DNA of 64,000 nucleotides. It comes from Pseudocercospora fijiensis CIRAD86 (Eukaryota; Ascomycota; Dothideomycetes; Mycosphaerellales; Mycosphaerellaceae). Made by a program: the position numbers and the translations under genes. Below, piece by piece: positions 1 through 12,599 of this stretch (positions are counted from its first letter, which is position 1; each line of letters opens with the position of its first letter). The stretch spans positions 5,989,414-6,053,413 of the forward strand of contig NW_006921535.1 of the NCBI RefSeq assembly GCF_000340215.1, read 5' to 3'. The notes beneath the pieces are model-generated. The model worked only from the letters and a program-made list of their open reading frames with translations, did no database searches and was not told the origin of the DNA.

Positions 1-1
1 G

Positions 2-2160
2 AAGCACTACGATGCGATTGTCTAGGTCGATCTCAACGTATAGACAACTAAGGATCTACTAAAAGAGAAGGGCTATCGCATTAATAGTGTAGGTTTTATT
101 GTCGAAGGTTAAGAGGCTCCTATCGTTAATGTCCTTAAACGTAAGGCTCTTCGCCTAAAAATAGAGGCCGATACGGCTGCTAGTCTCGCGCTCGCTATAG
201 AGATATAGGCTTAAGACCGTCGCTCGACCCGTAACCGTAAGGTCCCTTAAGAAGTTAAGGACGAGCGCGCTAAGGCCGAAGTAGCGCGTAAGAAGGCATT
301 ATATACTCGCTAGGCCCTCCGTAAGGCTACTAAGAAGTATAGCGCCCCTTCTAGTACTAACTATAGTACTAACTATAGTAACTCGGATATTGATATGCTA
401 GATACACTACTAGAAGATGTCTCCTCCGAAGGCTCCTTTAGCGAGCGTAGAGATAGAGGGCTCTCGCCGATCCTATTAACTAAGAACATCTATAGTTCTT
501 ATAAGGGCGACTCTATTACGCACCTTATTACTAAGATCGATATAGTTCCTAAAGCCGCAATAGGCGAAGCTCCTACCGCCCTCTCTATCTATTAATAGCT
601 CGACGACCTTAGTAAGCTAGGAGAAGAGCCGTTCTCTATATATACTAACTATATTAAGAAGGCCGCTAAGGTCTATAGTCTCTATACTAGTGCTAAGGCG
701 AGTGTCCTCGTCGGTCGCCTATTAAAGATTAGTCGCAAGGTTCCTAATTAAGACGCCTTCGCTGCCCTTAAAGCTAATTAGGCCTATACTAACTGGTTTC
801 CTAGACGCCCTATTGCCGCCCCGATATCTCTAGGACTCTACGCGTTCAACCCTACTAGTACTATTACTCGCGCCCTTACGCTAACGGATCGCTAGAGCAA
901 GTTCGTTACCGGTATCCTTAGCTAAGGCACTTCCTTCGACCGCTTTCGCTAGACTAGCAATACTATCTTCCCTTAAGTCTTTAGCTAGTTGCAAGAGCCT
1001 CGTAGAGTATATCTTCCTTTCCTTATCGACCTAATATAGGAGGAGTTTGAAATATACCTTTAGTATATACGTGCGATGCCTAAGTCTAAGCAGGAAGGCC
1101 GCAATACCCTTCAAACTTATAGTATAAGCAACTAAATCGTCCGCTAGTACCCTACCCTATAGCTCTTAGCTGTCGCCCTTCGACCTAATTATATATACGA
1201 GCTTATCTCCGTCCCTAAGCCTACTAAGTTCTTTAAGGTTAGCGGTACTTACGAAAACTGTCCTTCTAAGGAGTCTGCTCGTCTCGGATAAGATATAGTT
1301 AAGCTCGCAGCTAGCGAGGGTGCTAGTTACCTACGTATTAAGGTCTGCCTTATATCTAAGGATAAGACTAGCTGCTCTACTGTTGTCGAAGGTATGTATT
1401 AGCCCGAGGTCTTTACGAACTAGGTTAAGAAGCTTAAGGCTCGTAGCCTAGTCCTACTAACTAAGATCGGCAAGCTTACTAATAAGTACCTTACCGACGA
1501 CGACCTCGACTATATGTTCGATAGTTAGCCTAATAGTAAGGGACGTAAAGCGGAGTAGATCCTTAACCCTCTAAAGGAGTGCGAGGTCTCTGTTTAGATA
1601 CTATACCTACTATATAGTAATCTAAAGACTAAGAGCAACCGTATATTAATTGACCTAGGCTACTCTCGCGTTATTAACGGCACTAAGGTTAAGGGCTACG
1701 AGAACTTAACAGTCTCTTAGGTTGCTAAAGCGCACCGTAATCTAACCGCCCTCCTAGCCTCTAACTCCTTCGTACTATTCGCTTTCCCTACGGCTATCTT
1801 AGTCGAAGGCCTCGGCTATATCTCCGACGCTCTAGTTAGTAGGATTCCTTAGTTAAGTTACGTTGTTTAGAACGAAGTTGAATAGATCCTCTAGCTTAAT
1901 AACGAGGGACTAAAGGAATATCTATACGATTAGGAGAAAGCTACGACGGAAAAGGCTATTAACCTCCTCGTTAATTAAGCTTTCTATAAGGGATAGTACT
2001 TCGGTGCTAACAGCTTTAACGCGTACGGAGGAGATTTCGAGAGCCGACTAGTAGATAAGGTTATTGCTAGTAAGGATTACGGCGCGTTAAAGCAATAGTA
2101 AGTCTATATAGTGTTGCTTAGGAAGTTGTTTTTATATAATTATAGTATCTAGGATCAATG
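2..2160 (+). pseudogene. RIP-inactivated long reading frame, unknown
   Basis: One frame (first base at positions 2, 5, 8...) runs for about 700 codons, broken only by TAG/TAA that look like former Gln or Trp codons. It enters from the left edge, so the start is missing. An early stretch (about 120-350) is rich in Lys, Arg and Ala and probably helical. The middle carries segments such as LDYMF and KGQYFGANSFN (stops read as Gln). The longest uninterrupted piece is 395-595. I recognise no domain. The regular third-position pattern and uniform RIP-type stops argue that it was a real gene, perhaps multicopy or element-borne. The true stop is unclear because TAA at the end could also be a mutated CAA. 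Confidence 0.6.
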
Positions 2161-2560
2161 CTACCCTAGGGGTGTTATTGCGGAGTTCTAAGAATGGCCT
2201 TAGCTAAGAACGCTAAGGATGCATACATGTTTGTTTTAAGCGCGCAATGTGAAGCGTGTCTAGTTAGATACGAAGAAAGGGAGGGATATTAGCTAGTAAC
2301 CGGCCCTACACCTATAGGCCAGTTTTAAGCCTATATAAGAGGCCTCCTTCTATATTGTAGATAGAGCATCAACCTCGTATAGCACATTGTTTATATTACA
2401 CTTCTATAATACCTATATTGCAGGGCTCTAGTTATTAGCCTAAGCGATAGTCTCGTTATCCTATCTTGCTAAACATAGCTGCCTATATTGCTATAGGTTA
2501 TATTACCCTCGGTAGCCTATACTATTGCTACGAGTAGTAGTAGTAGTGTTAGTTTCCGTC
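2161..2560. other. Non-coding gap with TATA-like and LTR-like sequence
   Basis: No frame is supported. A segment from 2,173 (TGTTATTG) to 2,400 (TTATATTACA) has TG...CA-type ends, and a TATATAAGAGG box near 2,334 is followed by a pyrimidine-rich stretch, as in many LTRs or promoters. The five bases on either side do not match as a target duplication, and no second copy is in the window. LTR identity is only a possibility. Confidence 0.25.
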
Positions 2561-3640
2561 CTTTAGTAGACTCGCCTACCTTCTTAAATTACGGACAGTC
2601 CTTACGATTACAAAGCTACTTATTAAATATCTTATAGTCTAGTCGTCCGGAAGACTCGAGCTTAGTAATAACGGCGCTAGCATTCCTTATTTAAACCGAG
2701 TCCGGATTCTTCTTTAACTTCTTAACCTCCTTGCCCTTGCCTTTACTAGCTACTACTAGCGCTTCGGCTCGGACGTAGAAGTCTATATAAATAAACGCAT
2801 TCTTCCTCGAGGCAAGTAGAAGACCTTTAACAACTTCGAGAGCTTCTATATAAACCTCGTCGCTATTAATCTTATTATCTCCGGCTTAATACTAGTTACC
2901 GGTAAAGGCGCTCTTAGTAGTGTCCGCGCTAGCTCGAAGGACAACTTTGTATAGATACTAATAGCCGTTTAGTCGAGCTACCTTCGCCGCCTATAAATGT
3001 CTGTTCTAACCCTCTTTCTTATTAGCAGTAATAAACTTTACTAGCTTCGTTCTAACCGTACGTAGAGGGCCCTTTGCCTTCGGATCAAACACCGTCTATT
3101 GTCCGCTATAGTAAACGACCTTATTAGAGAAAGAGCTAGGCGCAGTTATAGGAACGTTGCCGGCCGCTAGGGTAGCCGAGTTGCTAGCGCTAGCAGCCGT
3201 ATCGATAGTAGCATTAAAGGAAGAGGAGGTTAAGGTCTTAGTAGAGGAAGAAACACCTATATTTAGCGGGCGTACGTTATAATCCTTCTCTACCGGCGGT
3301 ACTACGGTCTCCTTACTTAGTATAGCGGAAGACTTAGTAATTAGATTAGGTACTTCTACGGTAGTCTTCTTGCCCTTCTTACCGGCTCCGGACCTACTCG
3401 TAGAGCTACTCTTTGCCTACTAAGCCGTATTAGCAACCCGTCTTATTAGCGGCGGACTAATAGGCTTCTCGAGAGTATAGATTACCTTCTTCTTTAGCGT
3501 AGAGACATTTACTTAGTCGTCTAATCGTACTAGAGGTACGCTAGCAGTCGTACGAAGCGATCTTAGCGCTATTATTGCGGTATAATACTCGGAAACGATT
3601 AGAATACGCGTACGGGGCTTAAATACACGATTGTCCTCTA
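2560..3640 (-). pseudogene. RIP-inactivated reading frame, Cys motif near C-terminus
   Basis: The minus strand reads as one frame of about 350 codons with only RIP-type stops. It has a Ser/Thr/Ala-rich N-terminal part, a basic middle (KGKGKEVKKLKK near 2,720) and a short C-terminal segment with two cysteines, CNRKDCP (near 2,590), resembling half of a small zinc-binding motif. No family can be assigned. It diverges from the unknown frame at the left edge. It may belong to the same degraded mobile unit or be an independent multicopy gene. Confidence 0.5.
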
Positions 3641-4231
3641 TTTAATAATAGTAGATAGGAAGAAATACATAATTCTACTAGTAAAACTACCCTTATAGTC
3701 CCCCGCGGAGCGAGATTTAAGAGGAGAGGCTCTACGGGCCGTACTAATAAGCAACTTTGAATCTATAGTATCGTATCTTTAGATTTGGACACATCGCTTT
3801 CCTTGCATTTTACAATACGAGGGCTAAAGAGAGTATAACCTATTTGCTAAAGCCGACTACTATAGCGAGATCGTTAATATCGGTCGGACTCTAAGCCTAA
3901 GCCGCAAGCGAGGCGGTCGGGACAGCTATTAAGCAAGTAGCGGCATTAGTACAACTACTAGAGTCTCGTATAAGGTTAGATCTATACCGCGACTAGCTTT
4001 CTATAGTTATATCTTAGATGCTAAACCTAGTTCCTTAAGATCGGCCGACTATCTAATAAGTACTCGATAGCGCATTATTCGACGGCGTTCGAGATATACC
4101 GCTATTCGCTTAAGGGTTATTCTATTCGATTCTTAAGATGTGTCTATCGGACACACTACTTAGCGGTACTACTTGCGGTAAACGGCTTAGGCGATACTCT
4201 AACTAGACGATAACTATAGTAGGTACTATTA

Positions 4232-4941
4232 GATATTAGGTCTTTCGCTAGAGCGTCGACTAGAGTACTATTCTATTCCTACTTAGATCGCAAATAACGA
4301 GCGTCTCTCTATAGGTTGTCTAATAGGCTTTAGACATATCGATCTTTTAACTCCTTCTCCTTAGATTCTAAGACTATAGTTATATTATTAATGTATTGCT
4401 ATACGGCGTATTGTTTATCTATTCCTATCGCGATCTCGGCCTAGATAACTATCGGCGTATCGGTAGTAGGGATAAACTATTAAGGCCTATATAATATACT
4501 ATTATATATAGTACAAACCTAACAGAGCTAACCGCTAGGAACGAAAACACTCTCGTTATTATATTGAACTGCAAATCTTCTATCTTTAAGTATACCTATA
4601 AGGGCCTTCGGCTTAGTATCTAGAGCTATCTTCTTTACCTAATGTAGTAGCTAGAATAGCTGTAACTTTACTACGATCGAAGATGTCCTGTCGATATACA
4701 CTATAGCTGTACTACTTAACCGATCTATATAGATATTAGAGACCGAGAACCGGGGAGCTATTAAGCAATCCGGCTTAGGGAGGTTAAAGTCGTCTCTAAG
4801 TTTAGGTAGCAGAGAAGGGATAAGGTCTTTTACAACGTTATTATACCGACTCGCTAGTTCATTTACTCTAGGATACCGTTTTCTAGAAGGAACGTAATTA
4901 AGGAGACGACCTTCTACTAATTTCGGAGAGTCTCCGTACAA
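4232..4941 (-). pseudogene. RIP-inactivated reading frame, unknown
   Basis: A minus-strand frame runs from about 4,941 to 4,232. Its N-terminal 96 codons are open (4,651-4,941, beginning with GTG in this copy, so the start is unproven) and the rest is interrupted only by TAG/TAA. Content is charged with likely helices (KEKELKDR) and shows no recognisable domain. The 3,840-4,230 segment next to it reads better on the plus strand, so the two may be converging genes. Identity unknown. Confidence 0.4.
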
Positions 4942-5718
4942 GAATTAGATAGTCTATTTGTAGAAACGCGCCGGAGAATTCTAACGTTAGTTATTAAGCT
5001 AAAACTAGCTCTAAGTACTATTAGTTTGCCCGTATTACTATATAATTGCAATCGCTAAGCGTACCTAAAAATCCTTCCGAGTGCTATTAGCCGTTACCTA
5101 GATACTAATTTCGACTAGTGTTAGGACTGCACTTACAAGGCGATTATCTTAGAAAATCTTCGGCCCGAAGGCATCGGTAAATAGATAGATACGTAGGTTT
5201 TGTAGGGTATCTATTAACTCGTTTAGTATCTCGATATACTTCCGATACTAGGGGTCTAGACTGCTAATAAAGGCCTTTAGATCTATAGTCTTATAACTCG
5301 TATCTAGGATATATATAGCTTTGTGTTTCTTTATAGCCTTTATAGACCCTTAGAAATCGCACTTTTTACATTTTTAGTAATAAGTTGCATTATATCTTAT
5401 ATTAGCGTAGTTGCGGACGACGGGATTAGCGCATCCTATTATAGTATAATGCTTATATTGTATATCGAGAGTGTAGTCGCCTCCTAGGCAATCCAAGAAT
5501 TAGTCCTTTATAGCAAGCTCTATATAAAGATAATGTGCGCTATATCGTAGCTAGCGTAGTACCGTATATAAGCTCTCGAATTGCTATTCCTATAGAACGT
5601 ATTGGAACGGAGCGGTAAAGGAGTTTAGTAGAGCGGTATAGAGTAGGAGTAACGATATCGATAAGGAAATATATACGGTACTTCTATAGGGTAGGTAATA
5701 GTACTAGCGAGTCTAATA
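4942..5718. other. RIP-mutated DNA, no assignable gene
   Basis: I see no frame here that I can assign to a family. Composition is the same as the rest of the tract. It ends at the 97-bp tandem duplication. Confidence 0.5.
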
Positions 5719-5912
5719 GGATTCGAGGCCGCTCTCCGCTCTATAGGGTAGATAAGGAACACCGAAGGTGTCTCTCTACTACGGGTTGTAGCGATAAGTC
5801 CGATCGGATTCGAGGCCGCTCTCCGCTCTATAGGGTAGATAAGGGAACACCGAAGGTGTCCCTCTACTATAGGTTATAGCGATTAGTCGGATAATAGAGT
5901 AGACGTACGTAA
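5719..5912. repeat. 97-bp tandem duplication with internal hairpin
   Basis: GGATTCGAGGCCGCTCTCCG starts at 5,719 and again at 5,816, giving two head-to-tail units of about 97 bp that differ by a few transitions and a one-base indel. Each unit contains the perfect hairpin ACACC-GAA-GGTGT. The differences (C/T, G/A) fit RIP or drift after duplication. Function unknown. Confidence 0.85.
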
Positions 5913-8900
5913 GGTATAGCGATAGGGGCGGGTCTCGAAGATAGCGCAATATTAACTTGCTACTATTAATTTAAGATAACACTATTGGGACTTATATTAT
6001 AAGTAGAATTTGTAGCGTATACGATATTAATAGTAAAGACGCGATACTTCGTACTTAATAAGTTTAGCGCGAAAGGAAAGCGGATAGGGATTTAGCGTTT
6101 CCGCCTACGCTAGGGTCTTCTACGTAATTCGAGATTCGGCGTTATTCCCTACCTCCTTCCTTATATTATCTACTAAAAGGCGGGATAATAGTGATTTTTT
6201 TTTGTTTTAAAAACTCTATAACTCGTCTCGCGGTACGTAGTCTAGTACTCTTTTTAACTAATTAGAGGCCGAGCTAGATTCTATTAGGGAGCGCGTTTTT
6301 TCTTTTTTTTTTCTAACATTTCAATCCTTATCTAATTCTTTTCTCCGCTATACTTACGTTAAACCCCTATACTATAGTATAATACGGTATTATAGTATTT
6401 AGTCTACCTGTCCCTAAGTCTCCTAAATATACCTCTAGATTCTTGCCTATTTGTAAATCCTCCGACTCTATACTTTATCGCCTTTTTAACCTAAATCCTA
6501 ATTCTCGAATTGTATATCTCTCGACTCCGTTCTCTCGTCGCCCTTTAAATCTGCCTCCGACCTCTCGACTTATAGAGCCGCTAATACTACGCTCTCCTCC
6601 TTATCTACGACTAATCCTTCTAAATTTGCGTCCTCTTTACTATTCTTTACTATAACTTCTTCGTTAATATTTTCTAATCGTTCTAAATCGGCGCCGCCTA
6701 GGTCCTACTAGTAGTCTTCGATATAATTAAAGTCGCTAGTTATAGTCCAATTCGCGGTAGTAGACTTAACACTTTATACCGCTATTCGAAACTAAGTAGT
6801 ACCGTATAAGACGTCTAGGGTAGTAGGAGAAAGAATATTTATTAAGTCGAAGTTGAGCTCTAATCCCTCCTCTTTCTTCTTTAAAAGGAAAGGTCGTATC
6901 CTATTAGATCTTACTACGATATAAAACTTATTAAGCTTTAAGCGTAAGTATAGTATACCGAAGCAAATTAAAGGTCCTTTTTCTATAGGAGGCGATAATA
7001 TTAATATAGGATCGAAAGGAGAGGTCGTACTAGTAGTCGATATTACTAGGATTGCTCTACCTCTATATACGGCTAGAAGATAGCATTCGTACGGACTATA
7101 TTAGATTAGTATAAGCTAATATCTAGAAATGCTTTGTATAGTATATATACCCCTTAGTATAGTAGCTAAGTGCAAATCGGCGCTATAATGCATTCTAGTA
7201 GTGCCTAAGATCCGGTCGACCTATAAGTATATAGCCTACTCCGACTAAATACATTATCGACTAAATGCTTGGATATATTAATTATACGGCTAGAAGAGAT
7301 ACTTTAATATTAGATCTGAAATTCTATTACCCCGTGTCTATTATATACAAGCTTAGCGTTGCTTTACTTCTAATCTAGCAACCCTTACTTCTAATCTAGT
7401 TACTATAACTTGCTATATAATAAAAGCGCTTCTCTCCGCCCTCGCGACTAGTACTCGGATATATTATCTACGCTACCGAATGTCTTCCTCTTATAATCTA
7501 ATATCAACTCCTTATTATAGAGCTAGCCGCCGATATCTTTTTTAAGATTAGTATATCCGAACTAGAGTACGAAGCGATTGTCGACTTTTTGCTACTAAGT
7601 CTATTTAAGAAGAATCGAAGGCAGTTCGCGTATACGTCTAGTAAGCTTATAAAACTCGAAGAGGGTAAGCCGGACGGTGCTTCTCGATATATAGGTATTT
7701 TGTTAAAGGCTCTTCGCTTAGTCTAACGTAGAGTAGAAGGGGCGGAGAAGCAAGCTAGTAGACGAGGTTAGCTCGATAGTACTATTCGGCGTATAAGCGT
7801 AGGCCTTAACTACGCTAGATCTATAATAAGACGCGTAAAGTAATTGTCTAAGGGCCTCGTCCTCGCTCTAATTATCTAGACCCTGCTCGATTAAGCTAAT
7901 AATCCGAAGGTATACTCGATAACTGCTATTATATCGAAGCTAATAATACTATTAATTGCTAACGAACTCGAATTTAGTTATCGGGGAAGTAGCAATATCT
8001 TGCGATACCTAAAGGGAGTCTTAAGGCTCGGTCTAAGGTAAAGGCGATAGTTAGGGTAAGGGGTAAGCTTAAACTATAGAGCCTCTTACTCGTCGCCTAG
8101 GAATATACGAGTAGTATCTAGTATATTCCGATTAGGGCCGCACTTAGGCTTCTAGGTACTCGTTTGCATATAATAAATACTTAAAATAGGGTTCCGGCAC
8201 TCTCTAGATATTACGAGGGTTAAAGAATAGAAGCAATCCGTAAGTATATAGCTACTACGAAGACTTTATACTTACTATCGATAGGTTCCGTAGCTAAATC
8301 TCGTTTAATTAGCTATTAAATCTATAAGAATCTCTCTTATATTACTATACCTAGTAGAGCTTACTAATGTTAATTAAGCTACAATATCCTCTAAAGAGTG
8401 CCTCTAAGATACGAGGTTCGCGTAAAGGAGGACCTACGATATAGGAACCGGTATGTTTTCCTAATTTCAAGTTGCCGAGAGCTCCTACGCCTTAGGGAAA
8501 ATAGGCTTAGCTTAGCTTAGCTTAGTATTAGACTTTTGCGTAACTCGTATATTCTACGCGTCTACTGCCGCGTATTAGCTATATCTATAATACTACTAAG
8601 GAGTTAATAAAAAAGGCTTCTAGAGTACCTGCTTTCTAATCTATTTGCGTTACGGTCTCTATCTATCGAGCTATTAGTAGTTATCTAGCGGCTACGGACT
8701 AGATATTTCACAAATAGTAAGAGATACTAACCTAGATATAGAAACACTGCTCGCGACTACTTTAACTAAAGCGCCGCCTATAGTATACAGGTCGGCGTTA
8801 CTAAAGCTACCTAAGATATTCGCTATAAGCTTATTAAAGCTATAAAGAAGAGAAGAGCGGCGGAGGCATAACTCGCTTCTACTAATGCGAGACTTAAGAG

Positions 8901-9419
8901 AGGTGCTAGAATCCCTAGCTAAGGTATATACACTACCGACTACTACTCGATTATAGAACGACTATACTTAAGCACTATCGCCGCGCTATACCAAATTACT
9001 ACTTCCCTAAACTCCTTAGGTTGCTAAGCGAAACCTAGACGTCTAGAAGCTACTATAATAGTAGAGAAGGCTAATATAAGAGATATAGGAATGCTATACC
9101 TTATACTACTCGAACGCCTTAGCTAGGCCGGCATTCTATACGAGGTCGTATTAGTGTAAGGAAAGGATAGCACTACGGATATAGCTACGGATAGCCTAAG
9201 AGGCGACTAAAGACAACTAAATAGGAAACCCGGTTATAGCTAGTAAGAGGAGATTAATATAGTTTATAGGCTTACTACCTTTTTGAAAAGTTCTAGCTAT
9301 AGGGTTAAGACCGCCGGTAGGAGGATTCAAACGGCTAATAGGAGTACCCCTAGGACCTAGAGCCTAAGAAGCACTCTTCTACGCGAGTTGTTGTCTAGTA
9401 TAGCGCTAAGTATTTACTC
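5913..9419. other. RIP-mutated DNA without recognised gene
   Basis: This stretch holds homopolymer-rich DNA near 6,190-6,330 (T runs), a (CTTAG)4 microsatellite at 8,506-8,525 and scattered partial frames on both strands, for example an open 70-codon plus-strand piece at 6,443-6,655 rich in Leu, Pro and Ser that is probably fortuitous. I found no family-level motif. It is likely degraded transposon or multicopy sequence. Confidence 0.5.
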
Positions 9420-10660
9420 GTTAATAAGAAGGGCAAGGAGCTAGTAGGCACCTCTTCTTATTATACGAGATTAGACTTAGACTTCGATCTTGCCGTACGA
9501 GAATAGGCTTCGTATAATACTACTAATAATAGCTAACTTATTCGCCGTATTAAGTTGCGTATAATGTATACTTCTATTAAGAAGGACGATATCTTCGAGA
9601 CCGATAGGAAGTAGTATTCGGACACTCTCGAAGCGCTAAGGATCGCTAAACAGCTAGTAATAAACAAGAAGTCGAATATAAGAATAGAGGTTATCGTCGA
9701 GTATTATACGCCGCTAGGAGGCATTCTAGGAGGCCTTTAAGCTGTTGCTAATGCTAGTAAGAAGTAGAAGGCAACTAATGTCTAAATTGCCGCTAGTAAT
9801 ATCTTTATCGCTAAAGAGCGCAAGGCCGGCAATTACGAGGCGGATCTTCGAGTAGAATAGACGTATACGTTATCGTCTTGTCCTAATTAGAACTTCTATT
9901 GTTATTAGCCTTAGCCTAGTCTAAATAATGCCGATAATTACTTCCCTTTAATAGGCGACTGCTTAAGGTTATAGTCTAGCGAGATTAAGGATAGCAAGTG
10001 CTCTAAAGAAGAGCCGAATATAAGGGTATTTAATAAGTTAAGAATTGCGAAGGAGGCTAAAACAAATAGGCGTACGACGACGGCGACTTAATCGAGTGCT
10101 AGACTCTTAACTAGAGCGACTAGAGCGACTAGAACGACGTAGACGATACTAATTTAGTAGGGGATGCCGTCGATAATAGGTAGACCGTCCTTAATTATTA
10201 ATCTTAACTTTAGTAACTGTATCCGCGAGTTAGTACGCTATATCTAGCTAAATCGATCGATTATCGCCTCTTCCGGTCCTATTACTACAATTCGCGCTAT
10301 AGTGTCGCCGTCGGCCTTATTTATTACGTATAAGAGTGCCGTTCGCAACCTAGTTAGAGATAATAAGTCGCGGCCGCTATAGGACCTTAAATCGGCGCTT
10401 TTATAGATAAAGTCGCAACCCGAGTAGAAGAACGACGAGGCCGATCGCGAGGCGCTAGTTTCGATAGAGGTAAAGGCAACGATCGAGAAGTACGATATCG
10501 AGTCGCTCGGAGGGTTAAACAAAGAAGAATAGCGTAAGCTAATAGGTATATTTAATAGTTATAGGTTTAGGTTAAGGAAGAGTTTAAAGAAATAGGTAAT
10601 GCTATCGGCTTAGGGTCTCGAGTAGGAGGGAGGTATGCTTTCGAAATGTCCGCTAGCTTT
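9420..10660 (+). pseudogene. RIP-inactivated reading frame, Cys-rich segment
   Basis: A plus-strand frame of about 400 codons has only RIP-type stops. It contains a Cys/Tyr-rich stretch near 9,870-9,905 (SCPN then FYCY), then KDSKCSKEEPNIRVFNKLR (9,988-10,044), an Arg/Thr-rich linker (near 10,065-10,140), and an acidic/Lys C-terminal part (near 10,430-10,600). The N-C...YC...L...I-G-C layout reminds me of unnamed fungal proteins found in multiple copies, but I cannot name the family. The antisense open stretch 10,244-10,522 is a shadow. Confidence 0.45.
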
Positions 10661-11239
10661 ATAACACGCTTATTATCTAACACTTACTAGAAGTTCTATA
10701 TTGTAATAATACGCGGAGGTTTATCCTATATATATATACATTCTTATCCGTAAATAGCTTGTTTATATATATCGTTATTATAGCATTCTAGCATTAATCT
10801 AAACCTCCTAATTATCGCGAAGCTATACGGTAGTCCTCCTATACGCTCGCTAAGCCCGCTATTCCGAGTCCGAGATAGTAATGCCGAGCCCGAGAATTTC
10901 GCTATTCTCGATTTGTTTCGCAACAACGTAACGACAATCTTAATATCTATATATATGTCTATAATCTCTAAGATATTAGCTAATTTACAAAAAAATAACG
11001 AAGAGAATCTATAAACTAATCGTTAAGGAAATATAGGTTGAATATAGCGGACTCGAGAATTTTACGATAGGGTCGGCTTTACGGGGTTTACGGTGCCTCC
11101 GCTTCGTTACGACAAATACTATAATTCTTTGCTAAGCAGCTAATAGATCTATAACGGTAGTATAAACATACTTTTTATATATAACGATAGCTGTAACTCT
11201 AACGCTTCTTCTAATCTAAAAAGTATATTATAAAGTAGT

Positions 11240-12330
11240 TATATTGTTAAATAGTAGCTCTAATCCGAAATCTCAGATTTGTAGGTTAGCAAGTCTAGAT
11301 ACTAACTCCTTAGATCCTATTTCTACCTCTTCCTTATTAATATTATATCCGCTATGTTTGAACATTCTACGTATATCTCGGCCGGCCTGTTAATATAGAG
11401 CGTATATAAGAAAGGCATTAAATAAAGGATAAAGCTTCTACTGCTCCTAATTGCGTTTAATCTATTTCTTAAGGGCTGTAAACGTCTATTGGATAGGATT
11501 CAAATCCGGTAAGTAGGGAGGTAGATATTCTAATCTATAGCTAGCTAACTCGACAATATCTCTTAGCGACTTGCTATAGTAGATACTAGCATTATCTAAG
11601 ACAAGTATTATCTCTTAACCTTCAATTAATAGCAATAACTTCGTCGAGATCTACTAGTTAAATAGTTCTTAGTTAACAGAGCTATAGATATATATCGTAT
11701 AAGGCAGATATCTATTAATCGTAAGAGCCGGTAATACTAACTATCGCTTTTCTCTTTCCGCTAACTTTATATCTATACAATTAATATTAATAGGAGACTA
11801 TCTATACTTCCGGTGTCTAGTCTTCTAGTTAGAAGCCGTATTATCGATATAGATTACCTTGTTTATCGGAAACCTCCTTGCCTTCGTTATCTATACGCTT
11901 CGAGCCTTCGCACTTCGCTTATTAGCTATCTAACGCGCTAACTTGCGACTCTAACCCTCGGCGGCGAGAACCTACTAGACAGTAGTAATTAAGGGCTTAC
12001 TTATCGCTAGAAACGCCTCTATTAAGTTATACCTTATTTCGTCGAGATAGGCGTCCGGACGGCCTACTAGATACTCTAACAACTAATCTACCTGTTCTTA
12101 GGTAAAGGCGCGCGGCCTACCCTGCTTTATCGCTCGAGGCGTTAATACCTATCCTAAAAACTCGATATTGCTCCGCTAGCGCTTTATTGTCCGCTTAGGC
12201 ACGCCTATCTTATCGTAGATCTTATAGACCGTTATATCGCAATTCTCGTAGAGATATAATATCTAGTTTATCGTAGTAGCGGAGTGTATAGCGGCGGCGG
12301 TAGAAGAGGCGGAAACCGTAGCAAATCGTA
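11240..12330 (-). pseudogene. Tc1/mariner-type DDE transposase remnant (DD34E class)
   Basis: Read on the minus strand with RIP stops as Gln/Trp. First comes a helix-turn-helix region (near 12,110-12,250; TVYKIYDKIGVPKRTIKRW-like, then GRPRAFT). It is followed by DDE_3-type catalytic motifs: a first Asp in YIDNTASN (near 11,850), the second in LVLDNASIYYS (near 11,575-11,605), and LPPYLPDLNPI (near 11,500-11,530). The second Asp and the residue after PNPI-type motif are 34 residues apart, as in Tc1-like enzymes, but that residue reads Gln (CAA) rather than Glu. A KKWIKRN-like segment and a C-terminal HSGYNI follow. I could not find terminal inverted repeats. Inactive because of many stops. 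Confidence 0.8.
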
Positions 12331-12599
12331 ACAACACCTCGAATTGGTCTATACTACTAGAAAGAGGGCTTTATTTTAGACGGTATACGCTCGAAATAGT
12401 AGTAAGAGAAGATCTATATCGTATAGGACCGCTCTACTAACAAATTTGCTAGGCAATTAGTATAGAGGGGCAATTTAATCCTCTAGGATCGTTACGTAGC
12501 TGTTACTTTTTAAAAAGGCAGTATCGAGGGCATCTAAGCGCTAGCGGTTCTAAACGTACGCTTACTATTCGAGAGAGGAACAGGTAGGTGTCCCTAGCC

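Noticed and set aside
3990..4062. Plus-strand segment reading like the end of a protein kinase (MLNLVPQDRPTIQQVL)
   Set aside because: No other kinase subdomain (VAIK, HRD, DFG) could be found upstream, where coding lies on the other strand. Probably coincidence.
11490..11510. GGATTCAAATCC resembling a tRNA T-arm
   Set aside because: It encodes the DLNPI part of the transposase on the minus strand and no cloverleaf can be drawn.
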